Part shown: piece after piece, positions 26,396-35,878 of the stretch
Position numbering within the stretch: the stretch's first letter is position 1
How the letters are laid out: every line of letters begins with the position of its first letter
Source of the DNA: an uncultured Flavobacteriaceae bacterium
Lineage (GTDB): Bacteria; Bacteroidota; Bacteroidia; Flavobacteriales; Flavobacteriaceae
DNA length: 64,000 nucleotides
Assembly (NCBI GenBank): GCA_947501845.1
Contig: CANMXP010000012.1
Coordinates: 102,219 to 166,218 of the forward strand
Direction: 5' to 3'
Notes under the pieces: model-generated
Seen by the model: only the letters and a program-made list of their open reading frames with translations
Databases searched by the model: none
Told to the model about the DNA's origin: nothing
Position numbers and translations under genes: made by a program

Positions 26396-26553
26396 AAGTA
26401 ATTAAGAGTCCAGCCGAGAATTTTTAAACTTATTGATTTTAAAAGATCTTGACCGCACTCGATGCGATAATTTTTAGTTTCCAATACTATTGATGCTCTC
26501 TTCTTTGTAGAATACTTTACCTTGTGAAAGGTAAATAAAATTTAGGCTGTTTT

Positions 26554-27474
26554 CTATTTCTTGGGAGAATCATCACATAAAAGATCTCCAGTAACATATT
26601 GCATGCCATCTAAAAGGTATTTCAATAGTTTAGGGTTTTCATAACTTTGAGCATTGTGCGAAGGTGAGCAATAGAAAACCTTTCCTTTACCATATTTTTT
26701 TATCCAAGAAATGTATTTAATATGGTCTTTAGGTTTGTTTCTAAGCCCGTCCAGTTTTCCTAAATGCATATAAAGTAATGGACGAAAATTATAATCAAAA
26801 TAGGTGTTTTTAAAGAAATAAGGTTCGTCTATATGGGTAAACCCTTTACCATCAAAAGCTTGAACCAAAGGATGTTTTGGGTCTGCCAAGTTAACCTCAA
26901 TTGCTTGTTGCTTCGGGTGGTAATCAAAACTGCCACCTACCATATTTCCGAAATTTATTGAATTATTCTGCATCACGATTGCTCCATGCAAAACCATTAA
27001 ACCACGTCCCTTTTTTACATATTCTAGAAGGTTGTTTTCTAGCTTCTTTGCCTTTTTTATTCGTTTTTTATCAGATATAGGAGCGTCTGCAAGTGCATCC
27101 CAAAACAAATCACGTTTAGCTCTGTTAGAACAATTGTTATTTAATACAACAGCATCGTATTTTTTAAGATTTTTTTTCTCGAAAGATGAAATAGAATGAG
27201 ATATAGTAACCTCAAAGGCTTTTGATTTATCTCCTAAAAGTTTAATAACAGCTTCCGTATGCGGTATGGTCCAGTGCTTGAAACCAGTGTGTAATGAAAA
27301 CACTAAAATTTGTTTTTTAAAGCTCGTTGGGATTCTAGGCTTTGAAGGTGCTATTTTTTCTATTTTAGTAAGCCAGCCTTCAGTAAGGTCAAATTCATCA
27401 AGGTTTTGTGCTTCAATGAGACTATTGCCTAGAATGAATACAGTAATACAAGCAAGTAAGGATTTTTTTTTCAT
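26554..27474 (-). CDS. ThuA-like domain protein, secreted
   Basis: A 306-residue protein: signal peptide (MKKKSLLACITVFILGNSLIEAQ), then a ThuA-like domain with ILVFSLHTGFKHWTIPHTEA and YDAVVLNNNC, LLEYVKKGRGLMVLHGA, NFGNMVGGSFDYHP, and a final GKGKVFYCSPSHNAQSYENP segment. ThuA-like proteins have a glutamine-amidotransferase-like flavodoxin fold, and in Bacteroidota usually neighbour Gfo/Idh/MocA oxidoreductases and sugar catabolism genes, as here. Enzymatic role unknown. It lies 3 bases behind lacI in the same operon. Confidence 0.9.
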   Translation of the reverse strand: MKKKSLLACITVFILGNSLIEAQNLDEFDLTEGWLTKIEKIAPSKPRIPTSFKKQILVFSLHTGFKHWTIPHTEAVIKLLGDKSKAFEVTISHSISSFEKKNLKKYDAVVLNNNCSNRAKRDLFWDALADAPISDKKRIKKAKKLENNLLEYVKKGRGLMVLHGAIVMQNNSINFGNMVGGSFDYHPKQQAIEVNLADPKHPLVQAFDGKGFTHIDEPYFFKNTYFDYNFRPLLYMHLGKLDGLRNKPKDHIKYISWIKKYGKGKVFYCSPSHNAQSYENPKLLKYLLDGMQYVTGDLLCDDSPKK

Positions 27475-27477
27475 AAT

Positions 27478-28494
27478 TTAATTAGATGTCGATTCTCTTT
27501 TTATTAATTTGTGCCTTAGCGTGATAGCGTTTATCGATTGTAGATTTAAGTTCCCGTTTAAATGAGCGATGATGCTTTCGCCTGCCAACATGCCCATTTT
27601 AAAACCAGGGTAGTCTATGGTGCTTAAATTGGGGGTGACTATTTCTGAAACAAAGTCATTATTGAAGCCAATAACTTTAATGTCATCAGGAACACGATAC
27701 CCTTCTTTAGTCAACTCTTTAATGCAGCTAGCTGCAAAATTATCATTTGAAACAAATATACCGTCAATTTTATTCGTGCTATTTTTAATGTATTCAATTG
27801 CTTTTGCAATATTTTTAGGATTTAAATCTGTTTCTAAAAAATTAGTTTCTTGAAAAGTAATATTATTAGCTTGGAGTGCATTTTTATACCCTTCAAACCT
27901 TTCAGAATACACATGCCTTCTTAAGCGACCACTTATATGTAATATGTTAGTGCACCCTTGATGAATAAGGTGTTCGGTAGCTTCATAACCAGCGGCCTTA
28001 TTATCGATAAGAATGGTATAGCATTCAGGGAGGTTTAGTACCCTGTCAAAAAATAATAAAGGAATATTTCGGTTAGTATAATCTATAAAGTGGTCATAAT
28101 TTGAAGTTTCATAAGCTAAAGAAACCAAAAGAGCATCCACGCCACTATTAAGTAACGTTTTGGCATTCATTTTTTCTTTGCTTTCAGATTCCAGTGATTG
28201 ACTAATAATAAGGTTATATCCAACTTTATTGATTACTTGTTCCATACCAGCAAGTATTGTGGACATAAAATATGAATTTAATCTAGGAACAATAACACCA
28301 ATAGTATTAGATTTTTGTTTAGTGAGGTTTACGGCAAACTTATTCGTTATATAGCCATATTTATTAGCGGCTTTTTCAATTCGTTTTTTAGTCTTGTTAC
28401 TTATAGACGGATGATCATTGAGTCCTCTACTGACAGTAGCAGGAGATACCTTCAATATTTTTGATAAATCGTAAATAGTAACTTTTTTTTGCAT
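27478..28494 (-). CDS. LacI-family transcriptional regulator
   Basis: A 338-residue protein. The N-terminal helix-turn-helix TIYDLSKILKVSPATVSRGL and hinge (GYITNKFAVNLTKQKS) are followed by a periplasmic-binding-protein-like sensor domain (about 60-335: IGVIVPRLNSYFMS, GVDALLVSLA, VIGFNNDFVSEIVTPNLSTI). It most likely represses the divergent oxidoreductase genes and itself: CG-centred palindromes lie just upstream of its start and at the -33 element of the divergent promoter. The inducer is probably a sugar or sugar derivative. Confidence 0.95.
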   Translation of the reverse strand: MQKKVTIYDLSKILKVSPATVSRGLNDHPSISNKTKKRIEKAANKYGYITNKFAVNLTKQKSNTIGVIVPRLNSYFMSTILAGMEQVINKVGYNLIISQSLESESKEKMNAKTLLNSGVDALLVSLAYETSNYDHFIDYTNRNIPLLFFDRVLNLPECYTILIDNKAAGYEATEHLIHQGCTNILHISGRLRRHVYSERFEGYKNALQANNITFQETNFLETDLNPKNIAKAIEYIKNSTNKIDGIFVSNDNFAASCIKELTKEGYRVPDDIKVIGFNNDFVSEIVTPNLSTIDYPGFKMGMLAGESIIAHLNGNLNLQSINAITLRHKLIKRESTSN

Positions 28495-28506
28495 AAAACA
28501 TTAATA

Positions 28507-28516
28507 ATTGCGCAAT
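28507..28516. promoter_or_regulatory. LacI-type operator 1 (ATTGCGCAAT)
   Basis: A perfect 10-bp palindrome with a central CG, typical of LacI-family sites, 13 bases upstream of the lacI start codon. It is well placed for autoregulation. Confidence 0.6.
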
Positions 28517-28520
28517 AATA

Positions 28521-28528
28521 TTACGTAA
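28521..28528. promoter_or_regulatory. LacI-type operator 2 (TTACGTAA)
   Basis: A perfect 8-bp CG-centred palindrome, 13 bases from centre to centre with operator 1, so not on the same helical face if bound separately. It may be a weaker variant. Confidence 0.45.
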
Positions 28529-28647
28529 CTAATTTGACTTAACTGTGTAATAATTAAGTTTTTTTATAAAAAAAAATATTTTTTATCTCGTTTTTTAACT
28601 TTTTTATTGAATTTTGGATAAGTGAAAATTAAATTTAATGCAATCGG

Positions 28648-28678
28648 TTGCGTAATTAGAGTAATTCATATATATTTG
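28648..28678 (+). promoter_or_regulatory. Oxidoreductase-operon promoter with overlapping operator 3
   Basis: TTG (28648-28650), a 20-base spacer and TATATTTG (28671-28678) form a strong flavobacterial promoter. The -33 TTG is also the start of TTGCGTAA (28648-28655), a 7/8 match to the core of operator 1. A bound LacI-type repressor would block the -33 contact. Confidence 0.6.
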
Positions 28679-28817
28679 TCTGTGTGGCAACTAAAAAAAT
28701 ATTTTTATTGACACAGTTCTTTGTATTGCAGCATGTAGCATCTTGGAAGCTCTAGTATCATGCAAGTCATTGAAAATTACAAATAGAGAGGTCTAAAATT
28801 AATTTTATTTCGAAACC

Positions 28818-30194
28818 ATGAAAAGAAGAAAGTTTATCAATAAAACAGCTTTGGGGACTGCGGCATTAGTAGGTTTTCCATCAATTGTTCCAGCTCATGT
28901 ATTGGGAAAGGACGCACCCAGTAACAAAATCAATATAGGTCAAATAGGCTGTGGTAGAATAGCCATGAGTCATGACATTGTTGATGCTATGGGCTTTGAT
29001 GAAGCTCGAATTGTAGCTGTATGTGATGTGGATTCGAAACGTGTCAACAAAGCCAAGGAATTTGTGGACAAAGCCTATCAGGAAAAAACAGGCAAGGCTA
29101 AATACATGAATACCAAAATCTATGAAAATTATCAGGATATGTTGTTGAATAAGGATATAGATGCAGTTATGATAAGTACTCCTGATCACTGGCATTCACA
29201 ACCTGCTATAGAAGCAGCGGTAGCTGGTAAGGATATTTACCTTCAAAAACCAACTTCACTCACAGTAAAAGAGGGGCAGCAATTAAGGGAGGCCGTGAAA
29301 AAGAATAATGTTATACTTCAAATAGGTACACAACAACGAGCCATGCAGCAGTTTAGAATTGCTGCAGAATTAGTCAGAAATGGTCGTATAGGCAAAATTC
29401 ATACAGTAAAAATTGGTTTGCCAGGAGACCCCGCAGGGCCTGAGGCGCTAGAAATGCCTATTCCTAGTAATCTTAATTTTGATATGTGGCTAGGCTCAAC
29501 ACCTGTAGTGCCATATACAGAAATAGGGGTGCATCCTCAAAATGGATATAGTAGACCAGGCTGGTTGAGGCAAAGATCTTACGGAGCTGGTATGATAACT
29601 GGTTGGGGGCAACATCATTATGACTCCGCTGCTTGGGGAATGAATACAGAATTATCTGGGCCAATTTCTGTAGAAGCACTGGCGGAATTTCCTAAATCCG
29701 GATTATGGAATGTGCATGGTGACTTTTTGGTGAAGCATGAATACAAGAATGGAGCTACAGTATATACTAGTGGCGGGTATAAAAATGGTATAAAATATAT
29801 AGGGGATGACGGTTGGATTTTTGTATCTCGAGGGGCGTATGTAGCATCAGCTTCAGACCCTGTAGATCAGAAAAGTAGTAATAGCGCTTTAAATGCTTCA
29901 GATCCGAAAATATTGCAATCCGTCATTGGTGAAAATGAAATTCATCTTGAAAAAATAAATGATCAACACGGGAACTGGTTAGACTGTATAAAAAGTAGAA
30001 AAAAACCAATTTCAGATATTGAAAAAGGACATAAAGCATGTGTTGTTTGCTTAATTAGTGACATCGCCATGCAGGTAGATAGAAAACTGGATTGGGATCC
30101 TGTAAAAGAGGTTTTTGTTAATGATGATGAAGCAAATGCTATGTTGGCTCGCGAACAGCGTAAACCTTATGGTACCAACTATGTAAAGTTTTAA
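28818..30194 (+). CDS. Gfo/Idh/MocA family oxidoreductase, exported
   Basis: A 458-residue protein with a twin-arginine-like N-terminus (MKRRKFINKTALGTAALVGF), suggesting export with bound NAD(P) as in glycoside-processing family members. The Rossmann motif is NIGQIGCGRIA (residues 39-49). The conserved EKP motif is QKP here (143-145, YLQKPTS), keeping the catalytic Lys. The GWGQHHYDSAAWGM block supplies the later His. It probably oxidises or epimerises a sugar derivative. It is first of two oxidoreductases under the LacI-controlled promoter. Confidence 0.92.
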   Translation: MKRRKFINKTALGTAALVGFPSIVPAHVLGKDAPSNKINIGQIGCGRIAMSHDIVDAMGFDEARIVAVCDVDSKRVNKAKEFVDKAYQEKTGKAKYMNTKIYENYQDMLLNKDIDAVMISTPDHWHSQPAIEAAVAGKDIYLQKPTSLTVKEGQQLREAVKKNNVILQIGTQQRAMQQFRIAAELVRNGRIGKIHTVKIGLPGDPAGPEALEMPIPSNLNFDMWLGSTPVVPYTEIGVHPQNGYSRPGWLRQRSYGAGMITGWGQHHYDSAAWGMNTELSGPISVEALAEFPKSGLWNVHGDFLVKHEYKNGATVYTSGGYKNGIKYIGDDGWIFVSRGAYVASASDPVDQKSSNSALNASDPKILQSVIGENEIHLEKINDQHGNWLDCIKSRKKPISDIEKGHKACVVCLISDIAMQVDRKLDWDPVKEVFVNDDEANAMLAREQRKPYGTNYVKF

Positions 30195-30233
30195 ATATTA
30201 CTAAATAAATTTCATATGTTAAACAATAGTCAA

Positions 30234-31628
30234 ATGAAGTTAAAACTGTTCGTAATTATCTCATGTTTTTGCATTTCTTGTGGGCAGAAAAAACAAGAAA
30301 AACAAGAGGATGATATAGATCATGAGCAAACCAAAGTAAAGTTAATGGCATTAGACCCTGGCCACTTTCATGCCGCTTTGGTGCATAAGACTATGTACCC
30401 TCAAGTGGATGCCACTATCTATTTGTTTGCTCCAGAAGGTGCTGAAGTAAACGATTTTTTAAATAAAATAAAATCATACAATAGCCGAGAGGAAAATCCA
30501 ACTCAATGGAAAATTGAATCGAAATTGAGCGCAAATTATTTGGAAGATATGGTTTCTCAAAAACCAGGTAATGTGATGATTGTTGCTGGGAAAAATTCAA
30601 AGAAAATAGATTATGTTTTAGAGGCCGTGAAAGCGGGTTTAAATGTATATGCAGATAAACCTTTGGTGATAAACCCAGATGGCTTTAAGAAGCTTAAACA
30701 AGCATTCAAAATAGCAAAAAAAAATAATGTGTTGATTTATGATATTATGACGGAGCGCTTTGAGTCTACTACTAGAATTCAAAAACTCCTATCAGGTATT
30801 CCAGAAGTATTTGGAGGTATTGTAAACGGAGAGCTAGAGGAACCAGCTATTAGTAAAGAAAGTATCCATCATTTCTTTAAATATGTTAGTGGCCAGCCTT
30901 TAGTGCGCCCTGCTTGGTTTTTTGATGTGAATGAAGAAGGAGAAGGGCTTGTTGATGTGACAACACATTTGGTAGATTTGGTGCAATGGGAAGTTTTTTC
31001 CAATCAAGTTATAGATACTAGCAATATTGAGATATTATCGGCAAAAAGGTGGCCAACAATTATGACTTTAGCTGAATTTCAAAAAGTAACGGGTTTGGAA
31101 ACGTTTCCTGATTATCTGCAAAAAGATCTTAAGGGTGATAAATTGCATGTGTATTCTAATGGAGAAATAAACTATACGATTAATGGAAAACATGCTAAGG
31201 TTTCTGTTGTTTGGAATTACCAAGCTCCAGAGGGTACAGGAGATACTCATTATAGTATTATGCGTGGTACAAAAAGTAACTTGATCATAAAACAAGGGGT
31301 TAGTGAAAATTATAAAGCAACATTGTATGTTGAATCTAATTTAGGGGGCGATTTTGAGAAGGTATTAAAACGTGCAATTGCAAATAAGATTGGTAGTCAA
31401 TTTATAGGTGTATCTACAGAAAAAATTAATGATACTACATGGAAAATTAATATTCCAGATGAGCTTAAAATTGGTCACGAAGCTCATTTTGGCCAGGTAA
31501 CAGAAAACTATTTAAAATATCTTTCTGAAGGTGCGCTTCCTGAATGGGAGGAGCCTAATATGATTTCGAAATATTACACTACTATTAAAGCGTATGAAAT
31601 GGCTAAAAATAATACACTTAATGAGTAA
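30234..31628 (+). CDS. Putative oxidoreductase lipoprotein (Gfo/Idh/MocA-like)
   Basis: A 464-residue protein if translation starts at the ATG at 30234, giving a clean lipoprotein signal (MKLKLFVIISCFCISC); an ATG at 30216 would add six residues. The N-terminal half has a modified nucleotide-binding domain (LMALDPGHFHAALVHKTMYP) and YADKPLVI, the DKP equivalent of EKP. The C-terminal half resembles the 'putative oxidoreductase C-terminal' family (FFDVNEEGEGLVDVTTHLVD, HYSIMRGTKSNLII). The glycine-rich Rossmann loop is absent, so cofactor use is uncertain. It lies 39 bases after the first oxidoreductase, same transcript. Confidence 0.85.
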   Translation: MKLKLFVIISCFCISCGQKKQEKQEDDIDHEQTKVKLMALDPGHFHAALVHKTMYPQVDATIYLFAPEGAEVNDFLNKIKSYNSREENPTQWKIESKLSANYLEDMVSQKPGNVMIVAGKNSKKIDYVLEAVKAGLNVYADKPLVINPDGFKKLKQAFKIAKKNNVLIYDIMTERFESTTRIQKLLSGIPEVFGGIVNGELEEPAISKESIHHFFKYVSGQPLVRPAWFFDVNEEGEGLVDVTTHLVDLVQWEVFSNQVIDTSNIEILSAKRWPTIMTLAEFQKVTGLETFPDYLQKDLKGDKLHVYSNGEINYTINGKHAKVSVVWNYQAPEGTGDTHYSIMRGTKSNLIIKQGVSENYKATLYVESNLGGDFEKVLKRAIANKIGSQFIGVSTEKINDTTWKINIPDELKIGHEAHFGQVTENYLKYLSEGALPEWEEPNMISKYYTTIKAYEMAKNNTLNE

Positions 31629-31717
31629 TTTTAAATCGAAATGGTATAAAAAGAAAAGTGTTAGGGTGTTTTGGAACGGACAATTAATGAGTCTGTTAAA
31701 ACATTTTAATGAAGCAA

Positions 31718-31750
31718 AAAGAGCATTTCAAATTTTTTGAAATGCTCTTT
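31718..31750 (+). terminator. Intrinsic terminator of the oxidoreductase operon
   Basis: A perfect 15-bp inverted repeat: AAAGAGCATTTCAAA (31718-31732) with TTTGAAATGCTCTTT (31736-31750), loop of 3, about 90 bases after the stop codon. Confidence 0.85.
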
Positions 31751-31784
31751 AAACCATTAAACTAAATCAATCAACAAATCAAAC

Positions 31785-32231
31785 TTATCTTTTTTTCATA
31801 CCTTTCTTTTTGTCTTTCCTTTTGGATGCCATTCTTAATTGTGCTTTTTCCCATTTAGCATATTGCTCTTCATTTAATATCTTTTTCATTTTGGCTTTCA
31901 TGGCAATTTTATGGTCTAGCCTGTCATTTTCCATCTTAAGACGTTCTTCTTTAGTCGGTCTTTGCGAGGCACCATTTTCTCTTCTAGCTTTGCGTTCTTC
32001 CATCATTTTTTTACGTAAAGTAACATTTTCTAGATTTATTTTTTGAACCTCAATTTGTTGCGACTCATTCAAATCTAAAAACAAAGTCATTTTTTTTGTT
32101 TTCAAAGTGGCCATTTCTTCTGCAGAAAGGTTATTCATTTTTTGAGCTCTTTCTGGTCGGTCTCTTCTTTCTGTTTGAGCTATAGCCTGAATGGATATTA
32201 GCGCTATAGCAATTACGATTAGTTTTCTCAT
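31785..32231 (-). CDS. Small periplasmic helical protein, Spy-like
   Basis: A 148-residue protein from the ATG at 32231, which gives a signal peptide (MRKLIVIAIALISIQAIAQ); a longer upstream reading is unlikely. The mature part is highly charged and helical, with the pattern LDLNESQQIEVQKINLEN and ILNEEQYAKWEKAQL, as in Spy/CpxP-like and DUF4890-type proteins. It ends in a Lys/Arg-rich tail (KRKDKKKGMKKR). It may bind exposed hydrophobic surfaces or metals in the periplasm. Not certain. It lies 92 bases downstream of the beta-barrel gene at 32324-33544, same direction. Confidence 0.7.
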   Translation of the reverse strand: MRKLIVIAIALISIQAIAQTERRDRPERAQKMNNLSAEEMATLKTKKMTLFLDLNESQQIEVQKINLENVTLRKKMMEERKARRENGASQRPTKEERLKMENDRLDHKIAMKAKMKKILNEEQYAKWEKAQLRMASKRKDKKKGMKKR

Positions 32232-32323
32232 TTTAATACCTTTTAAATTATTTGTAAGTTGGACTTGGGTATTTTTAAAAGGTTTAAATTGCTTTTTGCT
32301 TTTTAACAAATATTAACAATTCG

Positions 32324-33544
32324 TTATTTTAATACTGGGATTTTTAAGGAGACGCCCGTTTGGAAATCGGGAGCGTTGTTAACTAGAAAATCTTCCTTGA
32401 AATATAAAGATAGCTTATAGCTAGAGCGCCCATAAGTGTAGACAAAAGACCAGTTAGATTGCGCTTTGTATAAAGTTGTAACCCCATGTTGCCAGCCACC
32501 ATTTATTTCTTCCCATTTACCTAAAAGCTTGAAATAATCGGCTTCTTTTCTTTTATTATAACGGGATTGAATCTGGTAGTTTACACTTAATGAATTATAA
32601 TTTCCTTTTTTTGTGTATCTGGCTATTTCTAGATTACCCTCAATGGTTGCCAAAAATGGATTATTGCCCAAATCGATGACTTTTTTGAAATCAATAAGGT
32701 TTTTTCGTAAAATATTCATTCCAGCTCCAAAGTTAAATTCGTAATTGTTCTTTAGCGGTATTTTTTTAATGGCATTTGCAGAAAGGCCTAGGTCTAGAGA
32801 TGAATTAAATTTGGAAGTATTGATGCCCAAATGACTTCCAAAATTGATAAAAATATTTTTGGTTTTATTTATTGAGAGTGTCGGGTAGTAAAAATAATTA
32901 AATTCAATACCTCCTATAAAAAAATCGTTGTCATTTAGCTCAAGGGTGTTGCCGTTTCTATCAAAATATTTTAAATTAACCTGATTTAAACCATAATAGC
33001 GCCTCCCAAAAGGATCTTCACCTCCATGTATATTGCTGTGAAACCATTCAATAGTTTCATCGCCAGTAAAAAATGAAAAAGGGTGTTTGCCTTTTCCTAT
33101 TAAATAAGACCTTAGCGTAACTCCTAACTCACTTTTTTTATTTAGCGGAATATCGATGCCTAATCTAAATTCTTTTATAACGGCATCAATAACAATATTT
33201 AAATAATCGGCAGGAGTTATTCGTTGGTCTATAAAAGTAAAATCTCTATTGTACCAAAGAAGTTTACTTTGTTCTTCCCTTGCTATTGGGCTTTTGGGAA
33301 AGTAAGCCTCTACAAAAGGATGGAAATTGTTTCCACTGGTAGTGTTTATAGAGAGTGTCGGTTTTTTCGAAGGCTTGAGTTTGAAGTTCGAATTAATTCT
33401 AGAGCTAAAAATTCCAAAATGGTGTGTGGTTAGAAGACTCGGGTTTTCAATGCCGTTTTTTATTGATAAACTATCTTTTTGTTGAGCAAAAACAAAAATA
33501 TTGCACATGGCAAAAACAATAAAAAGCCTTTTTTTTAGCATCAA
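32324..33544 (-). CDS. Outer-membrane beta-barrel-like protein, function unknown
   Basis: A 406-residue protein with signal peptide (KKRLFIVFAMCNIFVFAQ) and a mature part of alternating-polarity strands with aromatic girdles, ending in VSLKIPVLK, which suits an outer-membrane barrel. Features include NTTSGNNFHPFVEAYFPKSP and GGEDPFGRRYYGLNQVN; I recognise resemblance to the DUF3187 type but cannot prove it. It is the second gene of a minus-strand run after a TPR-like protein (33-base gap). Confidence 0.65.
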   Translation of the reverse strand: MMLKKRLFIVFAMCNIFVFAQQKDSLSIKNGIENPSLLTTHHFGIFSSRINSNFKLKPSKKPTLSINTTSGNNFHPFVEAYFPKSPIAREEQSKLLWYNRDFTFIDQRITPADYLNIVIDAVIKEFRLGIDIPLNKKSELGVTLRSYLIGKGKHPFSFFTGDETIEWFHSNIHGGEDPFGRRYYGLNQVNLKYFDRNGNTLELNDNDFFIGGIEFNYFYYPTLSINKTKNIFINFGSHLGINTSKFNSSLDLGLSANAIKKIPLKNNYEFNFGAGMNILRKNLIDFKKVIDLGNNPFLATIEGNLEIARYTKKGNYNSLSVNYQIQSRYNKRKEADYFKLLGKWEEINGGWQHGVTTLYKAQSNWSFVYTYGRSSYKLSLYFKEDFLVNNAPDFQTGVSLKIPVLK

Positions 33545-33576
33545 ATAAAAATAGTTAAAGTTTAAATAATGAATTG

Positions 33577-35097
33577 TTATGTATTTGTTAATTCTTGTTG
33601 TGATCGTTCTATTAAATTTAAAGTGGTTGTATATAGGTCTAAATTGTTAGTCTTACCTTTCAACCAGCTATAAAAGCTTATTACAAAAATATCTTCTTTA
33701 TGTATATCGATCCAATTGAAAGATTCCGCCATGGTATTTTTAAATTTGTTTGAGGTTACTATTTCTGGAGTTTTATAGTAAGATTCAACAAAGCTTAAAT
33801 AGGTAATAACACGTTGTTGGTCAATACTTTTTAAATAACCGTAATAACTTCTTTTAAAACTAAGGAGTCGAGATTCTACCAAATCAATATTATTAAGCTC
33901 AATATGAAGAAGGATTTCTATTAGATTCTTTTTTATAACCCATTCTTTTCCTGCCTTTTCTGTATACCATTGGTCTGTATGGTAAAATTTAGAAAAAAGC
34001 GTATGGGCTTTTTTTAAATTACCTTTTTGAAAATAGAACATGATAAGGCTTAAATGAATATCTAATAATGACTCTGTGTCTTGGTGTTTGTTGATTGCGA
34101 GAGGCTCAAGTATGTCTATAGCAGTTTTTTGTTTGTTGGAATAATTATGATTAAGAGCTACAAGTAAATGGTATTTTAACTTATAAGTATTATAATATTT
34201 CTTTTGCTTTAGAAGCATATGTTTATACATAAGTTTCAAATACTGGAAAGACTCATTAAATTTTTTATTTCTAAATAACGTATTAGCTATTAAGTATATT
34301 ATTTGAATATGATAAAACAATTGTTTCTCCTTGTTTTTATGGGTGTTTATGATATTATATGTGTTTATTAAAAAAGGTTCTATTTTTAAATAATCTTTAG
34401 TTACAAAAGCCGAAATGCTAACAATGGTTGTTAATTGATATAAAGACTTAAAAGACATAGAGTCGTTAATACTAATATTGTGTTCTTGCAAGGTTTGATT
34501 GAGAACTGTTTGGAAATCGACGATATCACCTTTATAAGTAATGTCATTTAAGGTCTGTTTGGTTTTTGCATAAACGATATTGAGCTGGTCTTCTAATTGA
34601 TGGTTTTTTTGGTTTGCCTCAAATTTTCTGGTAAGTTCATCAACTGAAACGGAAGGGTTTGTATGTGCATATTGAATTTTGGTATGATAAATTTCATTAA
34701 GCAACGGGAATAGATAATGTTCTGAAGCTAATGCCTCAGCTTTATCTAAAACTTTATATGCAACTTGGTATTGTTTATGTTGAAGGAATGACCTCGAAGC
34801 TAATATGTATTTAATGATTTGCATGTCTATTGAGTTTTCTTCCTGGATGCTGTTGTTTGCAATAAAATCAATGATAGATTGATATAAGCGTTTTCTTAAG
34901 GCGTGGTATGCATCTTTTTTAAGACTTCCATAGAGTTTGAGGCAGATCTCGTTAGAATTTAACTCATCATTTAATAGATAATTAAAGAGCTGGATATTCT
35001 TGGTGTCACTACGTTTGTTTTTTTTGTCTAAATATGTAGTAAATCGGTGTTGGTCTTCATGAGAAAAAGTAGAAATTATATCATTTAAATTAGTCAT
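33577..35097 (-). CDS. Helical-repeat protein, function unknown
   Basis: A 506-residue protein without a signal peptide, rich in Leu, Tyr and Lys and predicted to be almost entirely helical, with a TPR-like spacing (KHKQYQVAYKVLDKAEALAS; RNKKFNESFQYLKLMYKHML; KGNLKKAHTLFSKFYH). It is probably a cytoplasmic scaffold. It lies upstream of the barrel protein and is divergent from the YiaA/B-like gene. I do not recognise a named family. Confidence 0.7.
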   Translation of the reverse strand: MTNLNDIISTFSHEDQHRFTTYLDKKNKRSDTKNIQLFNYLLNDELNSNEICLKLYGSLKKDAYHALRKRLYQSIIDFIANNSIQEENSIDMQIIKYILASRSFLQHKQYQVAYKVLDKAEALASEHYLFPLLNEIYHTKIQYAHTNPSVSVDELTRKFEANQKNHQLEDQLNIVYAKTKQTLNDITYKGDIVDFQTVLNQTLQEHNISINDSMSFKSLYQLTTIVSISAFVTKDYLKIEPFLINTYNIINTHKNKEKQLFYHIQIIYLIANTLFRNKKFNESFQYLKLMYKHMLLKQKKYYNTYKLKYHLLVALNHNYSNKQKTAIDILEPLAINKHQDTESLLDIHLSLIMFYFQKGNLKKAHTLFSKFYHTDQWYTEKAGKEWVIKKNLIEILLHIELNNIDLVESRLLSFKRSYYGYLKSIDQQRVITYLSFVESYYKTPEIVTSNKFKNTMAESFNWIDIHKEDIFVISFYSWLKGKTNNLDLYTTTLNLIERSQQELTNT

Positions 35098-35253
35098 TAA
35101 GTCGTCTGTTTATTTAGATTAAATCTTTTTAAATATAAGTAATAAAGAATTAATGTTTTAAATTATATCGTCAGTTTTATTAAAACATTGTGTTTCGTAT
35201 GCTAGTGAAGTATTGCAATTTTGTTCTGTAATCAAATCATTAAAACAATAATT

Positions 35254-35736
35254 ATGAATTATCAAACATCAGTTTCAGTAGAGGAGAAATCGAAAGAAAC
35301 AAAAACTAAAAAAGATAAGAAAATTTATGATCAAAAGCCAACTGCGGCTTTTATAGGAGCATCCTGGTCTGCACTATTAATAGGAATTACATCTTATTGT
35401 ATTGGTTTATGGAATGCTGAGATGTTATTAAATGAGAAGGGGTACTATTTTACAATTCTTCTTTTCGGACTATTTTCTGTAATATCTGTTCAAAAGGCCG
35501 TGCGAGATAAATTAGAGAACATTCCTGTTACAGATATTTATTATGGTATTAGTTGGTTTACCACTGTGACTTCTATTGTACTATTGGTTATCGGACTTTG
35601 GAACGCCGATTTACTTTTAAGTGAAAAGGGGTTTTATGGTATGTCATTTCTATTGAGCTTATTTGCAGCTATTGCAGTGCAGAAGAATACGAGAGATGTG
35701 CAGTATGTTGACAGAACTGAGGAAGGTCAAAAGTAA
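35254..35736 (+). CDS. YiaA/YiaB family inner membrane protein
   Basis: A 160-residue protein from the ATG at 35254 ([14 protein letters not shown]). Two copies of a two-helix unit are visible: [20 protein letters not shown] with [22 protein letters not shown], and [19 protein letters not shown] with [22 protein letters not shown]. This internal duplication (GLWNAE/GLWNAD, QKAVRD/QKNTRD) is the YiaA/B signature. Function unknown. A terminator follows. Confidence 0.88.
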   Translation: MNYQTSVSVEEKSKETKTKKDKKIYDQKPTAAFIGASWSALLIGITSYCIGLWNAEMLLNEKGYYFTILLFGLFSVISVQKAVRDKLENIPVTDIYYGISWFTTVTSIVLLVIGLWNADLLLSEKGFYGMSFLLSLFAAIAVQKNTRDVQYVDRTEEGQK

Positions 35737-35806
35737 ACTTGAATATGTTAGTCAAAACAAAAAAACAAAGGGTTGTTTTGATGGTTGGTTAGTTTTTAAT
35801 AACCCC

Positions 35807-35836
35807 AAACCTCGTAGTTAAATCTACGGGGTTTTA
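35807..35836 (+). terminator. Intrinsic terminator after the YiaA/B-like gene
   Basis: AAACCTCGTAG (35807-35817) pairs with CTACGGGGTTT (35824-35834), one G-U pair, then T-rich sequence. Confidence 0.75.
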
Positions 35837-35878
35837 AACATAAATATTAGGATTAGACTCAAGTAATTTAATTTTAAA

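Larger units (their letters stand above)
28495..28817. other. Divergent regulatory region of the lacI and oxidoreductase units
   Basis: 323 bases between divergent starts. It holds three operator-like palindromes, one good promoter toward the oxidoreductase genes, and an AT-rich middle stretch (about 28557-28620). No ORF is credible. The transcript to the right would have a leader of about 130 bases, in which I see no recognisable riboswitch. Confidence 0.6.

Noticed and set aside
26516..26535. Hairpin TTTACCTT/AAGGTAAA as a terminator for hemL or thuA
   Set aside because: It is a good 8-bp stem, but neither strand has a T-run after it.
31621..31740. 39-residue ORF (MSNFKSKWYKKKSVRV...) after the second oxidoreductase gene
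   Set aside because: It overlaps the previous stop, ends inside the terminator hairpin and shows no recognisable family; probably chance.
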